Assembly (NCBI GenBank): GCA_037355855.1
Contig: CM074760.1
Coordinates: 7,866,501-7,930,500, forward strand
Reading direction: 5' to 3'
Length of the DNA: 64,000 nucleotides
Origin: Pseudo-nitzschia pungens
Lineage: Eukaryota > Bacillariophyta > Bacillariophyceae > Bacillariales > Bacillariaceae
Each line of letters opens with the position of its first letter. The stretch's first letter is position 1. This document shows, one piece after another, positions 23,847-35,512 of the stretch. Both the position numbers and the translations under genes were made by a program. The notes beneath the pieces are model-generated. The model was not told the origin of the DNA and searched no databases. It saw nothing but the letters and a program-made list of their open reading frames with translations.

Positions 23847-24850
23847 AGTAATGAGAATGCATGCTTCCGCTCTCCTATAGTAGTATTAACTACCATGGAC
23901 ATTCAGGGACCCTCCCCATCACCATGGGGTCAAAGTATTACTTGTTTCACAAGCCAATTGCTAGTACCTGCATTTGGCGGTGATGACGGCCATGTTTCTC
24001 TACAGTGTACTATATCGGTAGCAAAAATCTCTCATTTTTTTATTAAAAGACATCTTTTGCCAGACTGACAATTCAGGATCACTTGTGGTATCATTATTAC
24101 GAAGTTCAAAGTGTTATTATGTGTTCGTACATACGTAAGATTACTTGTACCAAAAATCAAAGTTCAACATAGTCTTCCTCCTTTAGACTCAAGCGAGAGA
24201 AAGACGGGAGGCATATTTCTTTTTGCTGACATCAGTTTTATTTTCCCGGGTAAAGTTCGGGTGCCAGCTACATCTAAGGCACGAAGTATTTTTGATCGAC
24301 ACGTGACTCCGAGAAAAATTCCTCGATTCTCGTTCTTCTGGGACATGTTTGCTCCCCACCCATTCTGGTAAACCTCACTCCGATCCTTCGCATATCAATT
24401 TTTGAGTCTGCACTTCCCGAACCGATTTCTAGCGATCGAGTCAATAACGTTTCTCCAGTACGAGTAAGTTACGATGAGATCCGTAGATAGTTTTTACGAT
24501 CGGGACTATTTTGCTAGTTTTTCTTGCGTCCCGTTGGAGAACAACCGCCATGAAGCGGACATTGCCTACCCCAATAGCCCCCGCAAATCCGTCGGAATGT
24601 GTACTACCAAAAAGAATCTGCCTGCGACTGGTTGCAATACCATCTTTCCCGTACCGCCGGGATTTGTCGATTCGACGGTGCTCATTCCGGAGGACGATCG
24701 GGTGTCGAAAGTAATACTATGTAGCTATGTGCAATGATAGGGCGAGATCGTGCAATCTTATGGGTTGTAGTCTACAGTTGTTACTAATTGTTGTCAATAG
24801 TAAGGTACAAAGAGAAGACTCCGATTTGATCTTAAGCGATGCATGTCATC

Positions 24851-25630
24851 TCAATGCAACGATATGGAATCGATCGGAGGAAAGCAAAAACCCTCCAGTT
24901 CGAACTCGCCGCTCCCCTGTCGGTGGAAGCCGTCGCTATCGGTCGGTTTGCCATTTTGCTTTTCAAACAACCGGGTGCGAACGCGGTCTTGCTGAGAACC
25001 GTTTCCGTTTCCATCCCCGCCGGCCTGGATCCATTGGCTAACGGAGTCCTGAAAGGTCCACCAATCCACGCTGATATTCATCTTTGCGGACTCGATTGCG
25101 TCCACTACCCGTTCCGATGAGTCCAGCGCGGTCTTCATGACGTCAGCAACGGAAGGTGTTGCCATTGTTGCTGCTCTGCTCGATCGATCCCAGCGTAGTT
25201 TGTGGCTGGCGAGGGCGCTTTCGAAGTGTTCCTCCACGTCCGAAAAGACAATCCTCCGTTGCTCGTCCAGCAGGGATTCGATGTCGGTATCGATAATATC
25301 CGGAGATCCACCGTTCGATCTAGCAATGAGTTGGGAGTAGCAATCGTCAAACAACCACTGGATCGAGGATGCGTATCGATCGCAGGCCTCCTCGACCATC
25401 CTGCCGGCGGTCTCCAACGCTAGGAAAGCTGCCTCCTGTGCTTCCCAGCCCGCGGCATCGTAAGCGTTAGAACCAGTATCTGTAGCTGTCGCGGTTGTAT
25501 TTGTCTTTGTTGAACTCGACACGTAGTCCGAGTCGGCTTGATCATAGGCAGACACCGCTGCCTGCAGTGCAGCCATCGACTCCCTTAGGGATGGCCAGAG
25601 AATGCTTTCTGTCTTGTCCAATTTGCACAT
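24851..25630 (-). CDS. Hypothetical helical protein
   Basis: 259 residues, single exon, starting MCKLDK with an AAAATG context. I do not recognise the family. The sequence is mostly helix-forming and Ala/Glu/Ser-rich, with stretches such as AALQAAVSAYDQADSDY and LDEQRRIVFSDVEEHFESALA and conserved-looking Trp residues (WLFDD, WWTF). There is no signal peptide or membrane segment. A Thr/Ala-rich linker (about 41-55) and a Gly/Asn-rich stretch (about 205-212) look like diatom low-complexity inserts. The last ~40 residues are less protein-like and could be intron read-through. Gene status rests on length, single-frame composition and sensible start context. Confidence 0.6.
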   Translation of the reverse strand: MCKLDKTESILWPSLRESMAALQAAVSAYDQADSDYVSSSTKTNTTATATDTGSNAYDAAGWEAQEAAFLALETAGRMVEEACDRYASSIQWLFDDCYSQLIARSNGGSPDIIDTDIESLLDEQRRIVFSDVEEHFESALASHKLRWDRSSRAATMATPSVADVMKTALDSSERVVDAIESAKMNISVDWWTFQDSVSQWIQAGGDGNGNGSQQDRVRTRLFEKQNGKPTDSDGFHRQGSGEFELEGFCFPPIDSISLH

Positions 25631-27463
25631 TTTGATGTTGTTGTGGTTGTTGGAGAGGGTCCTTTATCAAAACTGATGTACCAAGGTTTCGCACAAGAAT
25701 CTGCCGAGATAGTTCAGGACTTTGGTATGTATGCTAGTCACTACGTGGGCAGTGATTGGGGCTTTGGTTGTGGTTGTGGTTGTGGTTTTATACCTAGAAG
25801 TAGATGTATGATGCGGAACTGAACCCGAATGTGGTGGGGAGAACATCTTTTTTTGTGTGAGTGGTGGTCTTCTAGTCTCGGAATAGGAACTTCGTGGTTG
25901 GGTGAAATGTTTGGGATACATTCTGTGGTGGTGGCTGGTGTGTTTGCGTTTTTGCCATGTTTGTTTACATAAGGGATGGAGGCAACCGTTATTGATTAAA
26001 AAAATCTCGGCATCCATAATCGACCGAATCGGCACGGATTTTTTGGTATTTTCTCGGAACATAACCTTGATAGTTCTTTTTCACGAGCTGCAGTTTCCTA
26101 GTTTCTAGAATTTTGATATACACGTTCATCGCTTCTTGAATCTAAGCTTCTAATCGTTGGATCCGGTTTTCGTGTCGTTCCAGATACCGTAGCTCTTAGT
26201 ACAGACCAGGTAATAGAAGCTTGGTTCGTTGAATTCCCCATGCATTTTTGGGCAACCCGAAGAGAGAACCGAAGTTGTTCATCGTACCACTGAAAATGTG
26301 AGAGTCATTGGTCAAAAATATCATTTCATAATTTCGAGGAAGACGAATGTCTGCGCTCATAATTGTATAGGATTCGCCATAGTCGTGAGATCCTTGACGG
26401 ATTCGATTCCTATTTTGTTCACTTTTGTTCTTCGATTACATTACCTATTTGTAAATTATAGGCTATTGTAAATTGTTCGTTTTGTTCTGTCACACGAATC
26501 GATCTATCATAAAGAGAATAGAATTGCTTGACGCTTAGAACAAGGTTGTTAAGACAGAAAATGTTGATCGCGTCTGCTCTAAATTGAAGTTGAACGCTGG
26601 TTGGAATAGAAATCATTCATAATGCATTTCAACATTAAGCAAAATACTACTTAAAGAAATTAAAATGATATTTTATATCTTTCATAGTTGTCAGGCTTTG
26701 CTTCATCACGTTAAGAAGTACCACTGAAATAGAAATAAACTTAATTGAAAATAGAGATGAAATTGAACGATCAAATTCGAATGGTATTTGACTATACCTA
26801 TCAATTATTTCAGTGTTATCTAATTATTGCTCTTACAAAAAAGAGTCCTCTTACTGCCCCTGTTCCGCTCGTTGATCCGCTACTTCAACACGACAAGTAC
26901 GAACAAGCCAATAGGGAACCCACTGTCTCACGAAACGTGACGCGTTTGTGAGAACATGTGACACATGACATGAACACACGACATGACTCACGTTTTCATC
27001 GACTTCCAGTATCGAGAATCAATCGCGACCCGAATGAATGGAATCGAATCAACCAATTTGTTGTCTCCTCTTCGGTTCTTCGAAGCTCGACGAGACCCGC
27101 CACCAACATCGTAAGATTACCGTACCAGTTTCTTGACACATCCTCTGTGAACTCATTGAGGACTCACTGAGGACTCATTGAGGATTACCATAATATCTCT
27201 GGTTAGGATGGATCCTTCTGGCGAGGATTTTGTGTCACATAACCTATGCGACACTGTGCAAAAAACGACACGACACGACACGACACGACACAGCGCTATC
27301 CACTTCTTCCCGCTACCAGCGCGTACCTTTCGCTTCATCCCGCTACCATCACCTTTCCATGGGAACCGTTGTTGCGTCTCACAATAATCGCTCGCAAATC
27401 GAACCAAATCGAACAGACGTCAATTCCACTCTAAATTATCCACTTGGCATTGCATACCTTCCA
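25631..27463. other. Spacer between hypothetical gene and cyclin
   Basis: Probable promoter regions of two divergent genes. It contains a GGTTGT run near 25769-25790, GACATGA/CACATGA repeats near 26945-26990, three copies of ACTCATTGAGGA-like sequence near 27149-27184 and a CGACA run near 27268-27290. No further gene is supported. Confidence 0.5.
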
Positions 27464-28903
27464 ATGGATCCGGAGGAACGCAAAAACAACATGAGAGAGG
27501 TGACAATGTTCCCTACTTCTACAATGGCTGCCTGCACCGACGACTCACAGCTGTCGTCGTCCATCTCTAGGATAGGAGCCATGCTGCGCAACGAACAATC
27601 GACCTATGCGCATCGCGATTACATTTTTTTCGGTTCCAGGCAAAAGCAGAAGGAGCTCCCCGGTTCATCATCATCATCATCATCATCCTCAAGCCCCGAG
27701 GTACCCTGCGGCAACACCGGAGGACTGGCCATCCACAATTACACAACAGTCATCATCGATCCTTCGTGCCGGTATCTCATGGCCCGGTGGTGCACCGGAC
27801 TGTGCCGGTTTTGCGAGTGCGACAACATAGTCACCACGGCGGCGACAGTTATGTCCTGCGTCGATCGATTCCTGGCCACCAATAGCCACGGGCAGCAACG
27901 GCCGCACCACCATCACTCCGTTGTGGATACGGATCGGTACCAGCTCATCGTGATTGCGGCGTGGTATCTGGTGACCAAGATCCGCCAACCCTTTGCTGTC
28001 GATCTCGAGTCCATGCAGGGTCTATCTCACGGAAAATACAGCCCCGCCGATATAGAGGGGATGGAGATCGAGCTGCTGATGACCCTCGGATGGAAGGTTC
28101 ACCCGCCGACCCCGACCGAGTTTGCACACGAATACGTGAAGTTGTTGCGGCTTCCGGTGGACTCGCTCCCTGCCAGTCGCCCGCGTGGATGTTTGGCCAA
28201 CGAGGCTTCCTTGGAGGAGCGGCTGCTAGAATTGATCGACTACCAGCTGGAAGAAGTCGTGAGCGACTACGAGCTGAGCTGTCGGCACCGTCCGTCCCAT
28301 GTGGCCTTTGGAGCGCTCTGGAATGCCCTGGTTGGACTGGGATTGGCGAGGGACCTCGGCAATAACGAAGACAACTCCAACTCCAATCGCGATAGAGAGT
28401 ATTGCTTCCGGGAGTGGTCCTGGGACGCTTTGAAGGAGCGACTGCTGGGTACCGGAGGCGGTGGAAGCGGCATCGATGCTACCGCCGCCACCGATGACGA
28501 GTTGCGGAGGTCCGTGGGTTCCATCCGCGCTCTCCTGGGCATGGTTGCGGCATCATGCTGCGGCGGCGGAGGCGGTACCGAGGATTGCACGAAACCGTCG
28601 ACAACGACAAACGCATTGCTGCGAAGATCATGCCTCGCGCTCTTGGTAGACCGATGCTGCCATGGCACCGACCAAAGCTGCAGCAGCAGCCAACGACACT
28701 GTAGCGTAAACGCCGAGGACGACGACCACCACGCGATGGAAGATCTATCGGTGACCCATCACGCGGCATCCTCGTCGCCGTCGCCTGAGGCTCCGACGCC
28801 CAAGACGCCAACGCCAACGCCAACTGCGATGAACGAGTCGTCGTCGATGTCGTCGTCTGACGCAAGCCTACGGTTCCATTCGCCGAGAACCGTCGCACAG
28901 TAG
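27464..28903 (+). CDS. Diatom-type cyclin
   Basis: 479-residue single-exon protein with a cyclin N-terminal box at about residues 99-230. Visible landmarks: CRYLMARWCTGLCRFCECDN, then TAATVMSCVDRFLATN, YQLIVIAAWYLVTKI, LSHGKYSPADIEGMEIELL and LGWKVHPPTPTEFAHEYVKLL. This is the helix order of cyclins that bind and activate cyclin-dependent kinases, and resembles the expanded diatom-specific cyclin group. The preceding MLRNEQSTYAHRDY segment is typical of those proteins. The C-terminal half is variable, with Gly, Ser, His and Pro/Thr runs, and a normal second cyclin fold is not obvious. In-frame ATGs at 27359 and 27230 would lengthen the N-terminus; the upstream part is low complexity, so I prefer 27464. 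Likely a cell-cycle regulator tied to nutrient or light state, by family analogy only. Confidence 0.82.
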   Translation: MDPEERKNNMREVTMFPTSTMAACTDDSQLSSSISRIGAMLRNEQSTYAHRDYIFFGSRQKQKELPGSSSSSSSSSSPEVPCGNTGGLAIHNYTTVIIDPSCRYLMARWCTGLCRFCECDNIVTTAATVMSCVDRFLATNSHGQQRPHHHHSVVDTDRYQLIVIAAWYLVTKIRQPFAVDLESMQGLSHGKYSPADIEGMEIELLMTLGWKVHPPTPTEFAHEYVKLLRLPVDSLPASRPRGCLANEASLEERLLELIDYQLEEVVSDYELSCRHRPSHVAFGALWNALVGLGLARDLGNNEDNSNSNRDREYCFREWSWDALKERLLGTGGGGSGIDATAATDDELRRSVGSIRALLGMVAASCCGGGGGTEDCTKPSTTTNALLRRSCLALLVDRCCHGTDQSCSSSQRHCSVNAEDDDHHAMEDLSVTHHAASSSPSPEAPTPKTPTPTPTAMNESSSMSSSDASLRFHSPRTVAQ

Positions 28904-29077
28904 ACACTGTGGAGGGGCGCAAGATATCGGACCGGACAGCGCTAACCAATTATGCCATATACTACAAAAACGAAATGAATCGGGACGAGCTAACGTGACC
29001 CGCTTTCAACGAGAAACAGCAGTAGAACAGAGTGCTTGCGAACCGTTCTGCAGCATGCTTGCTGCGTGATCATTTTT

Positions 29078-29745
29078 TTGGTGATGACGATTGGAGGTAA
29101 CCAACCCCTGAATGGAATGGTAAAACCAACCCCTGAATGGAATGTTCACAATGGCAATCCCGATTGCGTGACGGCAACCGAAAAGAATTCTTCTGAACCG
29201 TTCTTTTCAAGCCGGAATGGCAAAGGAATGCGTGCGAAACGTTCTTCTGCCGGGAAGCATTTACCCGAATCATCATTATTATTTGGTAATGGCAACAGGA
29301 GACAGTCCACCATTGAATAGAGTAGTAGTCGCATACCCGATTGTTTGCCCGACGACAACAAAATGGTCGTGAACTGCTCTCATGCCGGCTTGCACTCTGC
29401 CCGATATTTATTTGTTTGGTGATGGCAACAGGAGGTTGTCAACCGCTGAATGGAGTATTTGCATGCACGAGTAGATGTTGACGACAAATTGGTTTTGAAC
29501 CGTTCTCAATGCCGGAATGGATGCAACCCGATTCTGATTTAGTGACTCCAACAAACAGGAAGTGGCCACAAACGCGTGAATGGAATGTTCTTCACATAGC
29601 CGACTTTTGTGGTACTGAAATACAATGCTTGTGAACGGATCTCATGCCGCAATGCATGCTACCAATTGCTCAATCGCGTCGACAAACAGAAGGGACCAAC
29701 AACCCGCGAATCGAAGGTTTTGCCTTCCCGATTGGGCGGCTGTAG
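29078..29745. repeat. Degenerate ~130-bp tandem repeat, about five units
   Basis: Units share a head like TTTGGTGATGGCAACAGGAG, a middle CCGCTGAATGGAATG and a tail GAACCGTTCTCATGCCGGAATG. Unit starts fall near 29078, 29283, 29416, 29540 and 29679. Identity is low to moderate. No coding signal. Confidence 0.65.
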
Positions 29746-29844
29746 AAGAAAGGGAAACTACTAGTCGCCACGCTATTTTTCTTATTTTTTGCGTGCCGTT
29801 ATCTGATCCTCACTTTTTGGGGAAGGCAATATCGAAGCAATGGT

Positions 29845-30118
29845 TGTTGAAACAGTAGAGAATTCTACGAAATCTGAAAGAACAATGTAAATGGTCCTAT
29901 TGATTAGATAAAAGAGAAAAGTATGACACCATCGGATTGTCGATCCAAAAGACAATCCGTTTATCTGGATGGCTGTTAATGGCCAATGTGACATCTGTCT
30001 TGACATCCCTTCACTCAGCTTAGATATGATTGGTTGATATCTTGTGGCTATGGAGAGGTGTCATACTTCATCCGTTGTCATCTGTTTCATATTACTACAA
30101 TCGAGATATATTCCAACA
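29845..30118 (-). repeat. 3' LTR of the copia remnant
   Basis: 274 bp, TGTTG...CAACA ends. Its first ~50 bases match the truncated 5' LTR at 30613-30687 apart from a ~23-nt length difference and a few substitutions. Confidence 0.7.
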
Positions 30119-30145
30119 CACTCCTGTTAATCAGGCATGATTTCT

Positions 30146-30610
30146 TCATGGTTTGGTTAATACCTGGGATATCATCTCCTTCTTTCTCCTTTTGTTCTTT
30201 GCGGCGTAGTAGTCATTCTTGTAGGCTAGGTACTCAGCCTCCGTGACTCCCATAATCATGTTGCGGAAATTCTTAAACAAGCTCCCTTACAGTGGTTTAG
30301 TGAAGAAGTCAGCAATCATGTCCCCCGTGGAACAATACTCTACTGAAATCTCCCCTTTCTTGACCCTGTCCGTGATCAGGAAGTAGCGTATGTTTATGTG
30401 TCTTGTTCTTTTGGTGCTGGACGACTTTCCGTTTGTTTCCAGCTTGATAGAGCTAGTGTTGTCCTGGTAGAGGAGATTCTCCTTCCCTAGGCGCGTTGCT
30501 CCCTCTTTGGTCTTTGCTTGATAGCCCTGCCACTCCAAATAGTAATGGCACCAGAGGTTGTACGGTAGCGTGTCATCCACCCCAACGAGTTCAGCTTCAG
30601 TTGAGCTGCC
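30146..30610 (-). pseudogene. Copia pol C-terminal remnant (RNase H), with in-frame stop
   Basis: The translation SSTEAELVGVDD, LYQDNTSSI, KRTRHINIRYF and GDMIADFFTKPL are hallmark copia RNase H motifs. After FTKPL an in-frame TAA at 30284-30286 interrupts the usual continuation, then SLFKNFRNMIMG and a Lys-rich tail run to a TGA at 30146-30148. Protease, integrase and reverse transcriptase are absent. Confidence 0.85.
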
Positions 30611-30687
30611 TACTTCTTCCGTTGTCATGTGTTTCATATTATATGTAAGTACGCATCTGTGCATGTAAATCGAGATATATTCCAACA

Positions 30688-31895
30688 AAGGTGCTCGGGA
30701 ATGATCACTGCATTGGTTCCATGTTTTTTAATGCGAGACTTTGGTTCATCGACATAATTAAGAACTTTATTTTTTGGAGACGAAGCATTATCTTGATTTG
30801 GTTTCAAGCCCGGTGTTTTCTAAGTAAAATCGCTTTATTGCGAGAGTAAGCGAGTACTTAAAGCTATACTGCCTAACCGGACCACTTAATTGATTTCTAG
30901 CCAGAATGCCTGAGCAGAAAACAGTTTGTTATTGAATTAAGGATTCATAGCAGTAACGGGGGACATTAATTACTACGGTATAGGATGTTGGGGTAGGTTA
31001 AGTATTCTGAGCCTTTATTGGTGGATTCCGTTCGCTCTTCTATCAAGTACCATCAAGCATATATTTTTGAATGGTTGGCCATTTCTCGTATAGTTCTTTT
31101 GATTCACCTTGGGGTTCACCCGAATGAAGAGGCAATAATTTTTTTTATCAACACCGAACCTACCCTATTTTTAAAATGAAGAGAAATATCATCCCATATC
31201 TTTGAATAATGGGCAACGATCTGAAAACAAGATATTCTTTTGATGATCCAAAAATTTACTTGTCTCTGGGGAGAGAGTTTCTTAACTCATTGTTTTCTAA
31301 ACTCTTCATTACTTAATGTTATAAACAAAAATATTTTTAAAGCAATAATAGCGATCAAACATTATATCATAAAAGAAGGGACATTAAAATATAATCAGTT
31401 TATTACTTGTCGGTTAAATAATATCTGTTTTCGGCCTAGGTCACAAAAGGTCATTGGAACTGAGAAGTTCGCGAAACTGGAGAAGTTTTTATCGGCGGTT
31501 GGGACGCGTCTGATTTTTTTGTTTTTGGAGGTGCATGTTTCAAACCGGTCGACATTCACGTCGTTCGACTGAAACCCGTGGACAATTTTTCTTGGTTTCC
31601 TGGGCGATTCTCACGTCTGAGGGATCTATGCTGGGGGGGGCGTAACAAAATTGTTTTGGGAACTTTCGGTAAGTGCACATGTTTGGAATTTCCTTTGCCT
31701 ATTTTCGGGTCAGACCCGGAGATCCCACCGAAAGACATTTTCCTACTCTACGGGACAACAGGAAGCGCTTTAGTGTGTGTTAAATGGATTCGGCACCGAT
31801 GCACGACCGATAGGATCGAGTGACGTGCTCATACCTCGTACGAGTCCAGGAGCGTTCGGCACGCTGGGAGATATCTCGAACGAATCAAACGGCCA
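30688..31895. other. AT-rich spacer upstream of HSF-like gene
   Basis: No supported gene. The proximal part (about 31700-31895) probably holds the promoter and 5' UTR of the HSF-like gene. No clear repeats or transposon ends seen. Confidence 0.5.
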
Positions 31896-33070
31896 ATGTC
31901 GTCACAAATCCAGATGGACGACGCCAAGGTGAAAGGATCTCACAAAAAAAAGCTTCTAACTCTCACAACTGTTCTCTCGAGACATCGATCAAACGCCACG
32001 AGCACCACCGCAACAACCGCAACTTCCGCGGAACGGACAACGACGACAAACGACAAAGACAACGACAACCCGATCTGCCGCCAGGGCCGAGAAATCATTT
32101 GTGGGCAAAGACGGAGATCACATACCCAACACTCAACCAATACCCAACAACCCACAGAACAACAACATCGCCCAATGCACAGACCGATGAACAACTCACC
32201 CCTGACCTTACAACGATCCTCAATCGACATGGCCTACTCCCTTTGTTCCTCTCACGACAATGCTCGGCAGCAGCGCGACGACGAACAAAACAACAACCTC
32301 GACGACGACGACAGCAGCAGCAACAACGGCTTCCTCGAACACCTCCACCAATTGCTTGACGAACACAGCATCGGCAGCTGCGGTCAGCGCATCGTTTCCT
32401 GGAATTCGGATGGCCTCTCCTTCCAGATCCACGACCCACAAAAATTCCAGAGCCTGCTCATGCCGCTCTATTTTTCCAACATCGAATACAAGTATCGCTA
32501 CCCGCTCCTGAGCGGCTACGACGCCTTTTTGAAAAGGCTCCGAAATTTCGGCTTTCACCGCATCGAGAACGACGGCATCTACAAAGACACCTTCAGCCAC
32601 CCGCTGTTCGTTAGGGGCAAGCCCAAGCTGGCCCTCCGAATGAGCGGCCTAGTGGCCAAGCAGCACCAGCAATCCCTGCAACTTCGCCGAAACAGCTGGC
32701 CGATGCCCCCTCTCACACTGGCCAAGGGCCTGTTCAGAGGACGCAGCAAAAGCACTACATCGACCAGAACTAGTTCTGTTGGCACATGGGCCACCAACAC
32801 CCGCCCCTTGTTCAGTGGCCTCTCGGGCCTGCAACTCAAACTCGCCAAGGGAATGATCCCCCGAAAATCGGGACAGTCCATCGACAAGCCGTTCGTGTTT
32901 CGCCAGGCACTCCAGCGCCGAAAACGACCGGTCGTCCCCGAAAAAAATCACAGCCTCGGTGGCAACAGCAGCCTCGGCATTGTCAGTCTGGACAGCATTG
33001 GAAACAGTTTCGGCCCGGACAACAACAGCAGCCACCAAAATCAATTCCAACACGGGCAGCAACAGCAGAA

Positions 33071-33103
<33 letters not shown>

Positions 33104-33482
33104 TGCCAACGAAGCCACTGCGCCCAGCAATGCGGGATTCCTGGATATTTTCCTCGATCTTACGGAGCAGGACTACCAGGAACCACAGCAACAGCAACAG
33201 CCACAGACCGCCGCCATCCACGTTCCGCAGAACCTGCCACAGACACAATCGCAATCGCATTCGCAATCGCAAATCCAACCGCAAACCCACTACCATCTCG
33301 ACGACAGCGACGATCGCGCGCGAATGGCGGCCTTCAACGCCCTAGACGACGACGAGCTGGAGCGCGAGCTACACCCGACGATACGGACCATCGACGTCGA
33401 GCCTCTCGATCTCTATTTCTGCACCCAGGAAGACGGGTTTCTGGATGATGACGACATTGCGGACGTCTTGTCGACGCTGTGA
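31896..33482 (+). CDS. Heat-shock-factor-like transcription factor
   Basis: 528-residue single-exon protein. Residues about 146-248 match the HSF-type winged-helix DNA-binding domain: FLEHLHQLLDEH, RIVSWNSDGLSFQIHDPQKF, LLMPLYFSN, a helix SGYDAFLKRLRNFGFHRI in the recognition position, and FSHPLFVRGKPKL. HSF proteins bind nGAAn repeats in the nucleus; the family is greatly expanded in diatoms. The recognition helix is divergent (KRLRNFGF in place of the usual RQLNxYGF), with extra residues YKYRYPLL before it. The N-terminal ~140 residues are Thr/Gln/Asn-rich and the region around 370-470 is Gln/Asn-rich. The acidic end with DDDDIADVLSTL resembles an activation region. An internal ATG at residue 112 is an alternative start. 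I do not see a clear trimerising heptad array. Confidence 0.82.
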
Positions 33483-34962
33483 AGAACCACACAAACTACA
33501 GCAACGACCGGGATTCTTTGTACATACTATAGTAGAACAGAACAATTTGTAAACTAAATTGTCTTACCACAAACACAATTCCAAAAACTGGTTTCCAATT
33601 TAGCCTAGATACAAGATACCATTACTATTATTATTTTCTACATTGGTAAATAATACTATATTATTATAATATTATTAAAAGCCATACTCGAAATGAAACG
33701 AGAGCTCCTTCTAGAACTTTCGGATGGTTCCATACGTTTGCATTTCGGATGCAATTAGTCAGCTACAGGTAGGTATCGATCTATCTAGTTACGGTATCAG
33801 GTAATCTTACGATTTGCTCCGAGAGGAGGAGCAGCAAAACCACATTCTGGATTCTACGCCGAATGTACCGTACGGTACCATACGGTACGTACTAAACGTC
33901 GACTACGACTCTTTGGATCGACCCGGTTCATACTAGTACATCGAGGACGGATGGAGCAGTCGCTGCTGCTGTCCTTTATTATTACTTCTATTATTTGATA
34001 CCGTGGAGCTCTACCCTTATTCGGTTCCATGCGGTTGGGCTGCTACCGTACTAGTTTTAGTATCATTTTTTGTTCCGTCGTGGGGAGAACTGTCCCGCAA
34101 TTGTTGCATGCCGTTTTGCGCACCAAAAATAAATAACGTCGGAGGTACATTCGTTCCCGTACCAGACGTGCAGGGTATCTGTAAGATCGTTTCAAGATTG
34201 AGAACCGGAACATTTAACCGTACGAGTAACTTACTCGTAATTGAGTAACCTTATCCACTGTTAGTCACTGCGACCTCATGCAAGCAAGGGATCCATCAAA
34301 ATGAGTCTTGACATTCCCTAATTCTTGCTGCCGTACGTTCGGTACGATACATAATACAGTACATACCTTACCGTAATTACTGGACATTAGGTTAAATTAC
34401 TGTCCGCACTCCGTAATTACGTAATTTACCGTACCGGTAAGGTTACGTAATGAACTGAAAGTAACTTACCTTAAGGTTACACGTAAGATTACCGGCAGCG
34501 GAACAGTTTTTGTCGAACAAACGGCATGTAAGAAAACAACAATTAACCACCAATCTTGCATAGCGCGAACCCCGATCCCATAGTGGTATGTCGCCTGGAA
34601 TACCACTGCGGCAATGGTTGCAGCCAACCCAACCTCAACAATTGCCCAAAAACAGAACGTTCCGACATTTCGATCGGCCGGTGCAAGCAGGCTTTGCAAT
34701 TTCGGCGAGTGAGGTTCGTCCCACGAGCATCATACCGGCAAGCCGCAAGGGTTGCGAATAAAGGTATCTACTAAACTTACTTCGTAAGGTTAAGGTTACT
34801 GTAAGATTACTACTACTACTTAGTAATAACAAGACTTCGTAAGAGAACAAGTAAGGTTACCGTAAGTTACGAAACCTTACAAAGTGTAGTAGTAATTACG
34901 GTAAGTTATCTTATTCTTATCCCTAACTTACGTAAGCCTTACCGGTATTCTTTCGTATCGTA
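33483..34962. other. Spacer with GTAAGGTTAC-type motifs
   Basis: No supported gene. From about 34190 the sequence is crowded with TTACCGTAC, GTAAGGTTAC and TACGTAAG motifs in both orientations (for example 34430-34490, 34785-34900). The short ORFs here lack domains. Confidence 0.5.
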
Positions 34963-35512
34963 TAGTAGGGGCGGCACAAATCTACTTTGCCACAGTTGAT
35001 TTTCACCATCTTTATTTCAGAGTCATATTAGTCAAATATCAGTTTTTTACTGATCTGATGAGTCCTAAGTTACCGGTATTGGTTAATTCTTTGACACCAT
35101 CGGATCAGACCATCACAAACATACCGTCGTCTGTCATGCTCACACGAGAACACATACTAAGAATTTGAGAAAGATGAGAGGAACGTGTGTCGATGATGGT
35201 TCTTTCCGAAAGAAAAATTGAGAAACCATGCGCGCAAAAATTGAATCAAACTAGTCATTACTAGTAAATACACGAGGGGAAAAATCGGCGCATATGCGCC
35301 GATACAAAATTTCATGTGCAAACTTTGTTGAGTAAGGTTATTTGTGACAACAAGAGCACCTCTGAAGTATAGAACCATATACCTATGGAAAGAGGAGAGT
35401 GAGAGCTTTCTAACAAGCCATTGCTTGTTGATATTGGATCGATACTTTAGAAGTTAGGATTACTCCAAAAAAATCGGCGCATATGCGCCGATTTTTCGTG
35501 CCGCCCCTACTA
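34963..35512. mobile_element. ~550-bp MITE with 15-bp TIRs and two copies of a palindrome
   Basis: Perfect 15-bp terminal inverted repeats TAGTAGGGGCGGCAC at 34963-34977 and 35498-35512. If the outer TA is the target duplication, the TIR is GTAGGGGCGGCAC and the pattern suits a Tc1/mariner-type MITE; this class is an inference. The 20-bp palindrome ATCGGCGCATATGCGCCGAT occurs at 35284-35303 and 35473-35492. No transposase. Confidence 0.65.

Larger units (their letters stand above)
17847..24850. other. Gene-poor domain with ACTAGT tracts
   Basis: Seven kilobases without a supported gene. ACTAGT/TAGTAC runs recur near 18700-18725, 18920-18970, 19000-19020, 19500-19580, 22565-22580, 22795-22845, 23027-23060, 23170-23260 and 23485-23500. 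A possible protein-like frame at 24474-24714 (plus) has better composition but no recognisable domain or clear splice partner. No transposase or reverse transcriptase was found. Confidence 0.55.
29845..30687 (-). mobile_element. Internally deleted Ty1/copia (CoDi-like) element
   Basis: Minus strand, in order: a 5' LTR fragment beginning TGTTGGAATATATCTCG at 30687 and broken near 30611; the last part of pol (RNase H and tail); a 27-nt spacer; and a 3' LTR beginning with the same sequence at 30118 and ending CAACA at 29845. Flanks read ACCTT and ACCAT on the element strand, consistent with a diverged 5-bp target duplication. Most of gag and pol is missing, so it cannot move by itself. Confidence 0.72.

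Noticed and set aside
24474..24737. Plus-strand 87-residue frame MRSVDSFYDRDYF
   Set aside because: Reads somewhat like protein, but there is no domain, partner exon or conserved feature; kept only as a possibility.
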